Of a stretch of DNA of 13,177 nucleotides, positions 5,370 through 12,461 are shown one piece after another. The notes beneath the pieces are model-generated. The model ran no database searches. It was given only the letters and a program-made list of their open reading frames with translations, and was not told the DNA's origin. Source of the stretch: DATDVC01 sp964601125 (GTDB lineage: Bacteria; Patescibacteriota; Minisyncoccia; Phycocordibacterales; WO2-35-19). Where the stretch lies: assembly GCA_964601125.1 (NCBI GenBank), contig CAZRKB010000014.1, positions 1 through 13,177 of the forward strand, in the 5' to 3' direction. The translations under genes were made by a program, and so were the position numbers. The stretch's first letter is position 1; every line of letters begins with the position of its first letter.

Positions 5370-6794
5370 CTAAGAGAGAGGAGTATTTTTAGCTAAAATT
5401 TCTTTGGTCCATTTGTAGATGTTGCCGGCACCGAGCATTGCGATGCAAAGTTTTTGGTCTTGCCCCTCTCTTGTTGTAAGAGAGGCCTGCCCGCCTGCGG
5501 CATTCGGGCGGGGGTTGGGGTGAGTTATTTTTTCCTCTAATTCTTCAACGCTATTAACTGCAGAAGCTTGAGCATACTTATTTATTGCATCAGCTAGGGT
5601 TTGGTTTGTTACAGAACCATCTGAAACTTCCTTGTTTATATAAATCGGAGCAATAAAAACCTGATCAGCGATTTCTAGGGAATCAACAAAGTCATCAAAC
5701 AATAATTTAGTACGAAGCTCTTGGTGTGGCTCAAAAACCGCTACCAGCTTTCTTTCGGGGTGTTTTTCTTTTAGCGCTTCAAGTGTAGCTCTAATTTCGG
5801 TGGGGTGATGAGCATAGTCATCATAGTAAATACTTCCATCTATCTCGCCCTTGTACTCTTGCCTTCGCCAAGTACCCTTAAAATCTTGCAGGTACTCTTT
5901 TGCTTTTTCATTTGAAATTCCGATTTTTTCAACTGCCTTGATCGCCGCTTTTGCGTTTAAGATGTTGTGTTTGCCTGGTACAACCAAATGAAAATCGCTA
6001 GCTACTTCTTTGTATTCGTTTTCTTTGATAACAAAACCGTCTTTCGGTACTTTTTGCTCCATTTCTCTAAAGGCGCTTTTTATGTCTTCTATGTCTTTAT
6101 AATAGTCGAGATGGTCCGCTTCAATGTTTGTGATAACTAAAATTTTAGGCGATAGGTTTAAGAAAGATCTTTTGTATTCACAAGCTTCGACTACTAAATA
6201 CTCACTTTTTCCTGCATGAAAATTACTATACTCACCATTTTCCCCAAGCATTTTTGAACCTACTATGATGGTCGGGTCCATTTTGGCTTTTTCTAAAATG
6301 TGCCCAACCATGGCAGTAGTCGTGGTTTTGCCGTGAGTGCCGGAGATGGCAATAGTAAACATATTTTTAGAAAGTTCGCCCAAGAATTCGGGGTAGGAAA
6401 TGCAGATTAATCTTGGAGAAACAAAATCAGCAGTTCCGCTCACTTGTCCCCCGCCCGACTGAGCGTCGTCTCGGGCGGGTCGCTTCGCTGCGGATGTTCG
6501 CTCCACTGCTGATTTTGTTTCTCCCGACCTCCTTCTTGCCTCCTGCATCTCAGGATTATCTTCTGGTATCGCTACTGTGTAAACAACTATCTCTGTATTC
6601 TCTGGAAGATTTTCAGCTTTTTGACCGATTGATATTTTAATACCAAGTTTCTCTAGTTCGTCAGTAATTTCTGATTGCGCGCCATCTGACCCACTTACAT
6701 TTTTGCCCTGCATTTGGAGCATCCGCGCGATAGCCGAAATGCCGATCCCTCCTATGCCGATAAAATGATAGTTAGTTTTATCCAATATTCCCAT
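5370..6794 (-). CDS. murC: UDP-N-acetylmuramate--L-alanine ligase MurC with two in-frame palindromic insertions
   Basis: 474 aa. Adds L-Ala to UDP-MurNAc in the cytosol with ATP. Visible motifs: N-terminal UDP-binding Rossmann G-I-G-G-I-G-I-S (13-20), P-loop GTHGKTTTT (152-160), N-I-E-A-D-H-L-D-Y-Y (223-232), D-D-Y-A-H-H-P-T-E-I (325-334) and F-E-P-H-Q-E-L-R-T (354-362), all as in the MurC family. Two stretches do not belong to the family: about residues 89-128 (S-G-E-T-K-S-A-V…F-V-S-P-R), between the N-terminal domain and Y-P-E-F-L, and about 424-447 (THPNPRPNAAGGQ…) before the last strand. Both coincide with DNA palindromes and keep the frame. The ATG at 6794 was preferred to TTG 6800 because an extended -10 ends 8 bases upstream. 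It is divergent from the pgeF-like gene. Confidence 0.95.
   Translation of the reverse strand: MGILDKTNYHFIGIGGIGISAIARMLQMQGKNVSGSDGAQSEITDELEKLGIKISIGQKAENLPENTEIVVYTVAIPEDNPEMQEARRRSGETKSAVERTSAAKRPARDDAQSGGGQVSGTADFVSPRLICISYPEFLGELSKNMFTIAISGTHGKTTTTAMVGHILEKAKMDPTIIVGSKMLGENGEYSNFHAGKSEYLVVEACEYKRSFLNLSPKILVITNIEADHLDYYKDIEDIKSAFREMEQKVPKDGFVIKENEYKEVASDFHLVVPGKHNILNAKAAIKAVEKIGISNEKAKEYLQDFKGTWRRQEYKGEIDGSIYYDDYAHHPTEIRATLEALKEKHPERKLVAVFEPHQELRTKLLFDDFVDSLEIADQVFIAPIYINKEVSDGSVTNQTLADAINKYAQASAVNSVEELEEKITHPNPRPNAAGGQASLTTREGQDQKLCIAMLGAGNIYKWTKEILAKNTPLS
5462..5524 (-). repeat. Palindromic repeat element inside murC (C-terminal copy)
   Basis: About 63 bp containing two adjacent hairpins: CCTCTCTT/AAGAGAGG (within 5465-5485) and CCCGCCTG/CGGGCGGG (5490-5512). 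Read on the minus strand it starts CTCACCCCAACCCC and ends GAGAGGGGC, the same ends as the intergenic element at 12621-12665. It is much more GC-rich than the surrounding gene and is translated in frame as THPNPRPNAAGGQASLTTRE. Confidence 0.7.
6415..6524 (-). repeat. 110-bp palindromic element inside murC (N-terminal copy)
   Basis: Perfect 20-bp inverted repeats (6415-6434 and 6505-6524) flank a 70-bp GC-rich core that holds a second, 9-bp hairpin, CCCGCCCGA (6450-6458) with TCGGGCGGG (6471-6479). All three properties (long perfect arms, inner hairpin, GC content above that of the gene) suggest an inserted MITE- or REP-like element. It is read through in frame, adding about 40 residues to MurC. 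Confidence 0.8.
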
Positions 6795-6838
6795 TTGCAA
6801 TCATTATCTCATATATGTTATAAAACTTCTAGGAGGTG
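6795..6838 (+). promoter_or_regulatory. Promoter and Shine-Dalgarno of the pgeF-like gene
   Basis: TTGCAA (6795-6800), 18 bases, then TATAAA (6819-6824) with TGT directly before it. Transcription should start near 6831, exactly where a perfect Shine-Dalgarno AGGAGGTG (6831-6838) begins. The promoter overlaps that of murC on the opposite strand, so the two may compete for polymerase. Confidence 0.55.
6803..6811 (-). promoter_or_regulatory. Extended -10 promoter of murC (predicted leaderless)
   Basis: On the minus strand TGA (6811-6809) precedes GATAAT (6808-6803), with 8 bases to the ATG at 6794. No Shine-Dalgarno and no good -35 are visible. Confidence 0.5.
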
Positions 6839-6842
6839 GTTC

Positions 6843-7652
6843 GTGGAACCCACGAAAATTTTTCTTCCCTTTGGTCTTGAAGGCCCAAAGGTGGCTCTTT
6901 TTGGTATGAACACTGGAGATTGGAACATGAATCGTTTCCAAAACAGACAACAATATGATCGGGGCTTGTATTTTCGACTCAGACAGTTGGCGGAAACCTT
7001 TCGTTTTGAGGAGATATATATACCTACTCCAACCGAATGCAATACCAGGATCGCTTCAGTGGAAGATTTTCCTGAAAATATCAATGGTGGGCCTCAAAGC
7101 CTACGGGTAATGCGTGGTGTGTGTGCTGACGGGGTTGTGTTGCCAAAAGGTAAAACTGGGGCAATCGCAAGTGCTGATTGCCCAACCATTGTGGTTTACT
7201 GCTCGGTAACGAAAGGGGTCATTATTGGTCATGGAGGATCGAAGTCGTTGGTTGACGTCCAACATGTTCTCGAAGGAAAACCAGAAAGGAAATACTCGAG
7301 TGTGGTGGATGCAATGATGGATGGGGTGAAAAGGCATGGTTTTCGTTCACCAACAGTTTTTATTACTTGTGGGATCAGAAGGTACAGATACCCTGAACTG
7401 GCAGATTATCTCTCTGGTACCGTCGAAGGTAGTCGGTCGGCGATGGATGATCCAATTATCCACCTGCATCTATTGATAGCTGATCAATTTTCCGCATATG
7501 GTGTCGATAGTGTGTTTGTCGACACAATTGATACCTATGGCGACCTTTCGGGTAATGGAGACGGGGTTGGCTATACTTGGCACAGCTACAGGAGGGGGCG
7601 AACTCCGGAGGAAAAAGCTCGCCGCAACCTTGTCCTTGTGGTGAATCGGTAG
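6843..7652 (+). CDS. PgeF/YfiH-like laccase-domain protein (divergent)
   Basis: 269 aa from GTG 6843, chosen for the AGGAGG 6 bases upstream; the longer frame back to 6714 runs antisense through murC. It resembles the PF02578 fold (PgeF, formerly polyphenol oxidase/YfiH): F-G-M-N-T-G-D-W…N-R (20-35) resembles the family's N-terminal 'NLS…GDD…NR', A-D-G-V-V-L…I-A-S-A-D-C (95-113) matches 'ADALVT…TADC', G-H-G-G (129-132) matches 'HAGW', I-T-C-G-I (174-178) matches the later Cys motif, and W-H-S-Y-R-R…R-R-N-L (246-263) matches the 'WSYRR…GRNL' end. Of the usual His-Cys-His metal ligands, Cys113 and the His in GHGG remain. The first (QVHG) seems replaced near Glu65-Cys66, and the Trp after HAG is lost. 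E. coli PgeF removes errors made by MurC, and the gene lies divergent to murC. It could also act on purine nucleosides, as other family members do. Confidence 0.65.
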   Translation: MEPTKIFLPFGLEGPKVALFGMNTGDWNMNRFQNRQQYDRGLYFRLRQLAETFRFEEIYIPTPTECNTRIASVEDFPENINGGPQSLRVMRGVCADGVVLPKGKTGAIASADCPTIVVYCSVTKGVIIGHGGSKSLVDVQHVLEGKPERKYSSVVDAMMDGVKRHGFRSPTVFITCGIRRYRYPELADYLSGTVEGSRSAMDDPIIHLHLLIADQFSAYGVDSVFVDTIDTYGDLSGNGDGVGYTWHSYRRGRTPEEKARRNLVLVVNR

Positions 7653-7657
7653 TATTA

Positions 7658-7692
7658 GGGCGGGCCTTGAAGAGGGGTCCGCCTGTTTGTTT
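7658..7692 (+). terminator. Intrinsic terminator of the pgeF-like gene
   Basis: GGCGGGCC (7659-7666) pairs with GGTCCGCC (7676-7683, one G-U), with a 9-base loop, followed by TGTTTGTTT (7684-7692). It lies between two convergent genes, 6 bases after the pgeF-like stop. Confidence 0.8.
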
Positions 7693-7698
7693 AATAAT

Positions 7699-8688
7699 TT
7701 ATTCCAAAATATTTACTTCTGGCTCTAATTTGATGCCAAATTTTTGGAAGACGGTATTCTCTATTTCTGATTTTGCAGAAATCAGGTCATTGAAAGACGC
7801 GCCGTATGGATTGGTGAGAACGAGCGCGTTATTTTTATAAATCTCAATATTACCGATTTTCTTACCCTTGAATCCAAGAGAGTCTATAAGAAATCCAGCC
7901 GGAATTTTGAACAAACCATTTTGTTCGAATATGGGTACGCTTGGCGCCATGTTTTTTATTTTTTCTGCTTGTTGTTTTGATACAATTGGGTTTTTAAAAA
8001 ATGATCCGCAGTTTGGCACTATTTTGGGGTCAGGCAACTTGTTTTTTCTTATTTCAATTACAGCTTCTCTTATCTCTTTCAAGCTCGGAGAACTGTTTTC
8101 TTTTTTTTCAAAATAATTTTTAACATCCTTATAATTAGGAATTTTTGGTGAGTTTTTTAAAAGCAAGAGGGAAACTTCTGTAACTATAAATCTGCCTTTT
8201 TCTTTTTTAAACAAGCTATCGCGATATCCAAATTTGCAATCTTTATTATTAAAAATAACAAACTCTTCTTTTTTAGTATCAAAGACTTTTATGTGGTCTA
8301 TAACATCTTTTATCTCTCTGCCATAAGCACCTATGTTTTGTATTGGAGCAGCTCCTGTTTTGCCAGGTATGAGCGAAAGGGCCTCAATACCAGAGAGGTT
8401 TTTTTGTACGGCAAATGTCACAATGTCGTCCCAAGTTTCTCCCGCAGCAACTCTTAGTCTAGCCTCTTTCAATTCTATGCCCCTAGTTTCAAACTCTGCG
8501 ACTATCGCTTCAACATACGGCCCAGGTATCATATTTGTGCCGTCTCCAAGGGGTAGTATCGGCAGCCCGATCTTTTTAGACAAAAAAACGGCTTCAAGTA
8601 AGTCTTTTTCTGACTCTATTTTTGCGACGAAACTAGCTGTCGATTTGAGGGCGAAAGAGTTCTTGAGGGTGCCGTTTTCCACAATCAT
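7699..8688 (-). CDS. murB: UDP-N-acetylenolpyruvoylglucosamine reductase MurB (type I-like)
   Basis: 329 aa. NADPH- and FAD-dependent reduction of UDP-GlcNAc-enolpyruvate to UDP-MurNAc in the cytosol. Visible: FAD-binding P-L-G-D-G-T-N (46-52, usually LGGGSN), P-G-K-T-G-A-A-P-I-Q-N-I-G-A-Y-G (108-123), the type I tyrosine-loop motif F-G-Y-R-D-S-L-F-K (153-161), catalytic Ser229 in N-C-G-S-F-F-K-N-P, and the catalytic Glu near 324 in L-E-P-E-V. Length fits E. coli-type MurB (342 aa). ATG 8688 is preferred because the -10 ends 9 bases upstream; ATG 8697 is directly against the -10, and the longer frame to 8763 overlaps murA. It shares a very short divergent promoter region with the HTH-MurA fusion, which makes the substrate for this enzyme. 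Confidence 0.93.
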   Translation of the reverse strand: MIVENGTLKNSFALKSTASFVAKIESEKDLLEAVFLSKKIGLPILPLGDGTNMIPGPYVEAIVAEFETRGIELKEARLRVAAGETWDDIVTFAVQKNLSGIEALSLIPGKTGAAPIQNIGAYGREIKDVIDHIKVFDTKKEEFVIFNNKDCKFGYRDSLFKKEKGRFIVTEVSLLLLKNSPKIPNYKDVKNYFEKKENSSPSLKEIREAVIEIRKNKLPDPKIVPNCGSFFKNPIVSKQQAEKIKNMAPSVPIFEQNGLFKIPAGFLIDSLGFKGKKIGNIEIYKNNALVLTNPYGASFNDLISAKSEIENTVFQKFGIKLEPEVNILE

Positions 8689-8697
8689 AATGCGCAT

Positions 8698-8719
8698 AAT
8701 ATAACATATATGATATACT
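8698..8719. promoter_or_regulatory. Overlapping divergent promoters of murB and HTH-murA with a palindrome
   Basis: Minus strand: TGT-TATATT (8706-8698), murB ATG at 8688. Plus strand: TGA-TATACT (8711-8719), murA ATG at 8728, 8 bases away. The two -10 elements are 10 bases apart. Between and across them lies an 18-bp imperfect palindrome (8700-8717, 16 of 18 positions symmetric, centre CATATATG). It is a candidate operator for the XRE-type HTH at the N-terminus of the MurA fusion. Confidence 0.5.
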
Positions 8720-8727
8720 CTATAAAT

Positions 8728-10260
8728 ATGAAAAATGTGCAAAACCGCAAAGGTGAAAACCAAAAAGCTCTAGGGGCTTTTATAAAAAAACTTCGCGAGA
8801 AGAGATTTTTGACTCAGGGCGAGCTTGCAGAGAGGCTCGGTACAGCTCAGAGCGCCATTGCTCGCATAGAAGCTGGTAAGCAAAATCTTACGGCAGGAGA
8901 GCTTTTGCGCATAGGTGATTCTCTAGAACATAAGATTGTATCACTTTCTGACTCCATAGATTTTCGTATACGAGGTGGCAGTAAACTTCACGGATCTATT
9001 ACCACTAATACTTCTAAAAATGGTGCAATGGGCCTTCTTTGTGCTGCTTTATTAAATAAGGGTGTTACGATTTTACATGGTATTCCGCGTATTGAAGAGG
9101 TAAATCGAATGATGGAAATCCTAGGCGGATTGGGAGTAAAGTTGCGCTGGATTGAAAGACAAACTTTAGAGATTGTGCCGCCTAAAAATTTTAAAAGATC
9201 TGGTCTCATGCATCCATCTGTTGCGAATGTTCGTTCGAGTCTTATGCTAATCCCGAGTATGGTACACAATCTTAAAAAGTTTGATCTACTTCATTCCGGT
9301 GGTTGCAAGATGGGGGAGAGGACCATCTCTGCTCATAGGTATGCCTTAAAAGAAATGGGAGTTAGTGTTGAAACTCTAGAAAATAAATACAAAATCTCTT
9401 CTTTAAAATTAAAGCCTGCTAACATTGTTATGTATGAAGCATCAGACACTGGAGCTATAAGCGCGATAATGATGGCCGCTTTAGTTCCTGGTATAACCCC
9501 CATTTCTTTTGCGCCTCCAAATTACCAAGTTCAGGAAGTGTGTTTTTTCCTAGGTAAACTTGGTGTAAAAATAGAAGGAGTCGGTACCACCAACCTTCGT
9601 GTCCACGGCCTCAAGGAGATAAATCAAAATGTTGAATATCATAACAGTGAAGATCCAATAGAGGCCATGATGTTCCTTTCTGCTGCGATCACCACGCATT
9701 CAAAGTTAAAAATACAAAGATGCCCAATTGATTTTCTTGCGCTCGAAATTGAAAAATTAAAAGCCATGGGGCAAAAGTTTAAAATTTCGAAAATTTATTT
9801 TTCTAAAAATGATCGGACCAAATTGGTGGACATCGTAGTGTTGCCTTCTAAGCTACGGGCTTTGAAAGATAAAATACACGCTCAGCCTTATCCTGGCATT
9901 AATTCTGACAATCTCCCTTTCTTTGTGCCGATCGCAACTCAAACAGAGGGCACGACCATGATTCACGATTGGATGTGGGAAAATAGAGCCATCTATTTTA
10001 CAGAATTAAACCGCCTTGGGGCTAATGTTACTTTGGCCGATCCTCATCGTGTTTTTGTGTCCGGCTTTACAAATCTTAAACCTGCACAAATAGTTTGTCC
10101 TCCAGCTTTGCGTCCGGCCATGATAATACTGATCGCCATGCTTGCGGCTCCAGGTATCTCGATTTTACGCAATATATACTCTATAACTCGCGGCTATGAA
10201 GACGTGGTTGAAAGACTGAATTCTATCGGAGCAAATATAGAGAAAATAACAGATGTTTAG
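8728..10260 (+). CDS. murA: HTH (XRE)-UDP-GlcNAc 1-carboxyvinyltransferase MurA fusion
   Basis: 510 aa. Residues about 13-67 form an XRE/Cro-type helix-turn-helix: F-L-T-Q-G-E-L-A-E-R-L-G then A-Q-S-A-I-A-R-I-E-A-G-K, a typical recognition-helix pattern. Residues about 78-510 form a MurA (EPSP synthase fold) domain that transfers enolpyruvate from PEP to UDP-GlcNAc, the first committed step of peptidoglycan synthesis. Substrate-site S-K-N (95-97), the active-site Cys193 in S-G-G-C-K-M-G (E. coli Cys115), an Asp in N-S-D-N (394), and R-G-Y-E (488-491) remain. The family's A-R-P-V-D loop and D-L-R motif are altered to E-R-T-I-S and A-L-R. Normal MurA is about 420 aa without any DNA-binding domain. 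The ATG at 8728 fits the leaderless promoter. It is followed after 3 bases by murD, so the two form an operon. Whether it is enzyme, regulator or both is an inference. Confidence 0.88.
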   Translation: MKNVQNRKGENQKALGAFIKKLREKRFLTQGELAERLGTAQSAIARIEAGKQNLTAGELLRIGDSLEHKIVSLSDSIDFRIRGGSKLHGSITTNTSKNGAMGLLCAALLNKGVTILHGIPRIEEVNRMMEILGGLGVKLRWIERQTLEIVPPKNFKRSGLMHPSVANVRSSLMLIPSMVHNLKKFDLLHSGGCKMGERTISAHRYALKEMGVSVETLENKYKISSLKLKPANIVMYEASDTGAISAIMMAALVPGITPISFAPPNYQVQEVCFFLGKLGVKIEGVGTTNLRVHGLKEINQNVEYHNSEDPIEAMMFLSAAITTHSKLKIQRCPIDFLALEIEKLKAMGQKFKISKIYFSKNDRTKLVDIVVLPSKLRALKDKIHAQPYPGINSDNLPFFVPIATQTEGTTMIHDWMWENRAIYFTELNRLGANVTLADPHRVFVSGFTNLKPAQIVCPPALRPAMIILIAMLAAPGISILRNIYSITRGYEDVVERLNSIGANIEKITDV

Positions 10261-10263
10261 ATT

Positions 10264-11595
10264 ATGGATTTAAAAAACAAAAAAGTTTTACTAATGGGTC
10301 TGGGGGTTTTGGGTGGCGGGGTAGCTACTGCTCGTTTTTTGGTAGACAGGGGAGCGAATTTAACAGCTACAGACATGAAGTCGGCTGAATATCTGAGTGC
10401 TTCAGTTGAAAAATTGGCTGACCTCAAAAACAAAATCAATTTTGTTTTGGGTGAACACAGAGAAGCGGATTTTCTGGAAACTGACATTTTGGTTATAAAT
10501 CCTGATGTGCCGGCAGATAGCAAATTTGTGCAAATCGCGCGAGGGGCCGGCAAGACAATAGAAAATGAACTTACTCTGTTTTATAAATTTAATTCTTGTA
10601 AAACAACAGTTAGTATAACGGGCACCAGAGGCAAGACGACAACTACAAATTGGATCGCGCATATATTAAATAGTGCTGGAGAGAAGGCGATGGTGGTGGG
10701 TAATGATCCGGAAAAACCGTTTCTCTCCGAAATAGAAAATTGTGACAAAGAAACTGTTGCGGTTGTAGAGACACCTTCTTTCCAGCTTGAAATATTTGGT
10801 GATTCGGGCATGGCTCCGCATGTGGCTGTTATTACCAATCTTTACCAAGACCATCTTTCGAGGCACAAAACAATGGAGAGTTATGCTTTGGCCAAAGCAA
10901 ATATTTTTAAAAACCAAAAGGAGGCCGATTTTCTGGTGTTAAACAAAGAAAACAATTGGACAAATTTTTTCTTAGACCAAAAACCTAAATCAAAAGTAAT
11001 GTTTTCTTCCGATCTCAATATTTCAGGATTTGACAAAGAAACTTTTTCTTTGAAATTTGGCGAGCATAACCTTAAAAATTTTATGATGGCGGGGGTGGCT
11101 TGTCTTGCTCTTGGTGTCAAACCAGAAAAAATACTCTCATCGATAGACAACTTGCCTGGGATAAGGTGGCGGCAGGAGCTTGTTTATGACAGGAGTGGAC
11201 TCAGGATATACAACGACACCACTTCGACTTCGCCCGAAGCTTTCATTTCGGCCGCTAAAAGATTTAAGAGTCAAGATACATTTTTTATAGTCGGGGGCAC
11301 AGACAAGGAGCTCGATTTTAGAGATTGGGCTGAATTTGTAAAATCAAATTTGGATCCGGAAAATCTGGTTTTTCTTTCCGGTAGCGCTACTCTAAAAATG
11401 AAAAAAGAATTGGGCTGGAGTAGGTTTAGAGAATTTGAAACTTTAGACGAATGTTTAAGTTTTGCTCTTGAAAAAATGGGGCGACAAGGAACCCTAGTAT
11501 TTTCTCCGGGATCCAAGAGTTTTGAGAAGTTTAAAAATGAGTTTGACAGGGGAGATAAATTTAATGATATAGTAAGAGAAATATTACAAAAATAA
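10264..11595 (+). CDS. murD: UDP-N-acetylmuramoyl-L-alanine--D-glutamate ligase MurD
   Basis: 443 aa. Adds D-Glu to UDP-MurNAc-L-Ala in the cytosol with ATP. Visible: N-terminal G-L-G-V-L-G-G-G (12-19), P-loop GTRGKTTTT (120-128), V-E-T-P-S-F-Q-L-E (168-176, family ELSSFQLE), D-H-L-S-R-H…Y-A-L-A-K (196-211), where Lys211 matches the carbamylated lysine of E. coli MurD, F-I-V-G-G-T-D-K-E (341-349), and F-S-P-G-S-K-S-F-E-K-F…R-G-D-K-F (413-433). It diverges from the family at the P-loop third position (Arg for Asn) and in D-T-T-S-T-S-P (family DSKATNP). It starts 3 bases after murA with no Shine-Dalgarno. The next gene begins 13 bases after its stop. Confidence 0.92.
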   Translation: MDLKNKKVLLMGLGVLGGGVATARFLVDRGANLTATDMKSAEYLSASVEKLADLKNKINFVLGEHREADFLETDILVINPDVPADSKFVQIARGAGKTIENELTLFYKFNSCKTTVSITGTRGKTTTTNWIAHILNSAGEKAMVVGNDPEKPFLSEIENCDKETVAVVETPSFQLEIFGDSGMAPHVAVITNLYQDHLSRHKTMESYALAKANIFKNQKEADFLVLNKENNWTNFFLDQKPKSKVMFSSDLNISGFDKETFSLKFGEHNLKNFMMAGVACLALGVKPEKILSSIDNLPGIRWRQELVYDRSGLRIYNDTTSTSPEAFISAAKRFKSQDTFFIVGGTDKELDFRDWAEFVKSNLDPENLVFLSGSATLKMKKELGWSRFREFETLDECLSFALEKMGRQGTLVFSPGSKSFEKFKNEFDRGDKFNDIVREILQK

Positions 11596-11608
11596 AAATT
11601 ATAACGGA

Positions 11609-12445
11609 ATGAAAAATTATTGTTTTTTAAATGGGGAAGTTTTACTGCTTGAAGAGGCAAAGGTAAGTGTTTTAGACATAGGTCTTATGCGGGGTTATGG
11701 GGTTTACGACGGACTTGCTTCGGTAAATGGCAAAGTTTTTAAGTTTTCTGATCATTGGCAAAGGTTTACTGATGGGGCACATGCGCTCGGCCTAAACATT
11801 CCAATCACAGAAGAATCTTGCGAGAAAAAAATAAAAGAAATTTGTGAAAAATCTGGACTTTCAAATACTCGGGCAAATATCAGGATGATTCTAACTGGTG
11901 GGAATACGGTCGGTGGTATCGAATTTGATTTTGAAAGACCAACTTTTTACATAACTGCCGAAAAGTTTGAAAGCTTGCCCAAAGAATATTACGAAAACGG
12001 AGCAAAACTTTTAACTTATCCATACCGTAGAGAAATGCCTGAGCACAAAACTATAAATTATGTAACGGCAGTAAAATTGCAGGATTGGAGAAAGGCCGAA
12101 GGGGCCGTTGAGATTTTGTATGTTGAAGGTGGGGAAGTCTTAGAGTGTGCTACTAGCAATGTTTGTGTTGTCAAAGATAAGACAGTCATTACTCCAGCAG
12201 AAAATGTACTCAGAGGCATTACTCTAAAGGCTGTATTGGAAATTGCTAAAGAAGCTGGTTATAAAGTGGAAAAACGAATAGTAGATGAAAGTGATCTAAA
12301 ATCGGCTGATGAAGTTTTCATAACCTCTTCTTTTAAAGACATTGTGCCAATAGTCAAAATAGACGATTTTGAGGTCGGTAGTGGTAAGGTGGGTGAAGTG
12401 ACACGGGACTTAATGGAGAGATTTGCAAAAATTCTTAATTCGTGA
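11609..12445 (+). CDS. Class-IV (fold type IV) PLP aminotransferase, probably D-amino acid aminotransferase
   Basis: 278 aa, the usual length for D-alanine/D-glutamate aminotransferases. Visible: R-G-Y-G-V-Y-D-G-L (28-36, family GDGVYE), D-H-W-Q-R-F-T-D-G-A-H-A-L-G-L (48-62), PLP-lysine candidate Lys147 in H-K-T-I-N-Y, cofactor Glu179 in L-E-C-A-T-S-N-V (family E-g-S-s-S-N-v-F), and the C-terminal I-T-P…L-R-G-I-T-L-K motif (194-207) and T-S-S motif. Branched-chain and D-amino acid aminotransferases and aminodeoxychorismate lyase share this fold, so substrate cannot be settled by sequence alone. Its place 13 bases after murD in the murA-murD run suggests that it supplies D-Glu or D-Ala for the peptidoglycan stem peptide. 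No Shine-Dalgarno is seen. It ends 16 bases before rpmG, whose promoter lies in its 3' end. Confidence 0.85.
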   Translation: MKNYCFLNGEVLLLEEAKVSVLDIGLMRGYGVYDGLASVNGKVFKFSDHWQRFTDGAHALGLNIPITEESCEKKIKEICEKSGLSNTRANIRMILTGGNTVGGIEFDFERPTFYITAEKFESLPKEYYENGAKLLTYPYRREMPEHKTINYVTAVKLQDWRKAEGAVEILYVEGGEVLECATSNVCVVKDKTVITPAENVLRGITLKAVLEIAKEAGYKVEKRIVDESDLKSADEVFITSSFKDIVPIVKIDDFEVGSGKVGEVTRDLMERFAKILNS

Positions 12446-12451
12446 TAATTT
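12423..12451 (+). promoter_or_regulatory. Promoter of rpmG, inside the aminotransferase 3' end
   Basis: TTGCAA (12423-12428), 17 bases, then TAATTT (12446-12451) preceded by TGA as an extended -10. The ATG at 12462 follows after 10 bases, so the leader would be only a few bases. No Shine-Dalgarno is present. Confidence 0.45.
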
Positions 12452-12461
12452 ACCTCCTGTT

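Noticed and set aside
6413..6640. 75-codon plus-strand frame within murC
   Set aside because: It is a shadow created by the palindromic element and the murC antisense strand.
6714..6842. N-terminal extension of the pgeF-like frame
   Set aside because: It is antisense to the murC start and precedes the likely transcription start. The AGGAGG before GTG 6843 sets the start.
8689..8763. Longer murB start up to 8763
   Set aside because: It would run through the divergent promoters and overlap murA coding sequence. Family length and the -10 favour 8688.
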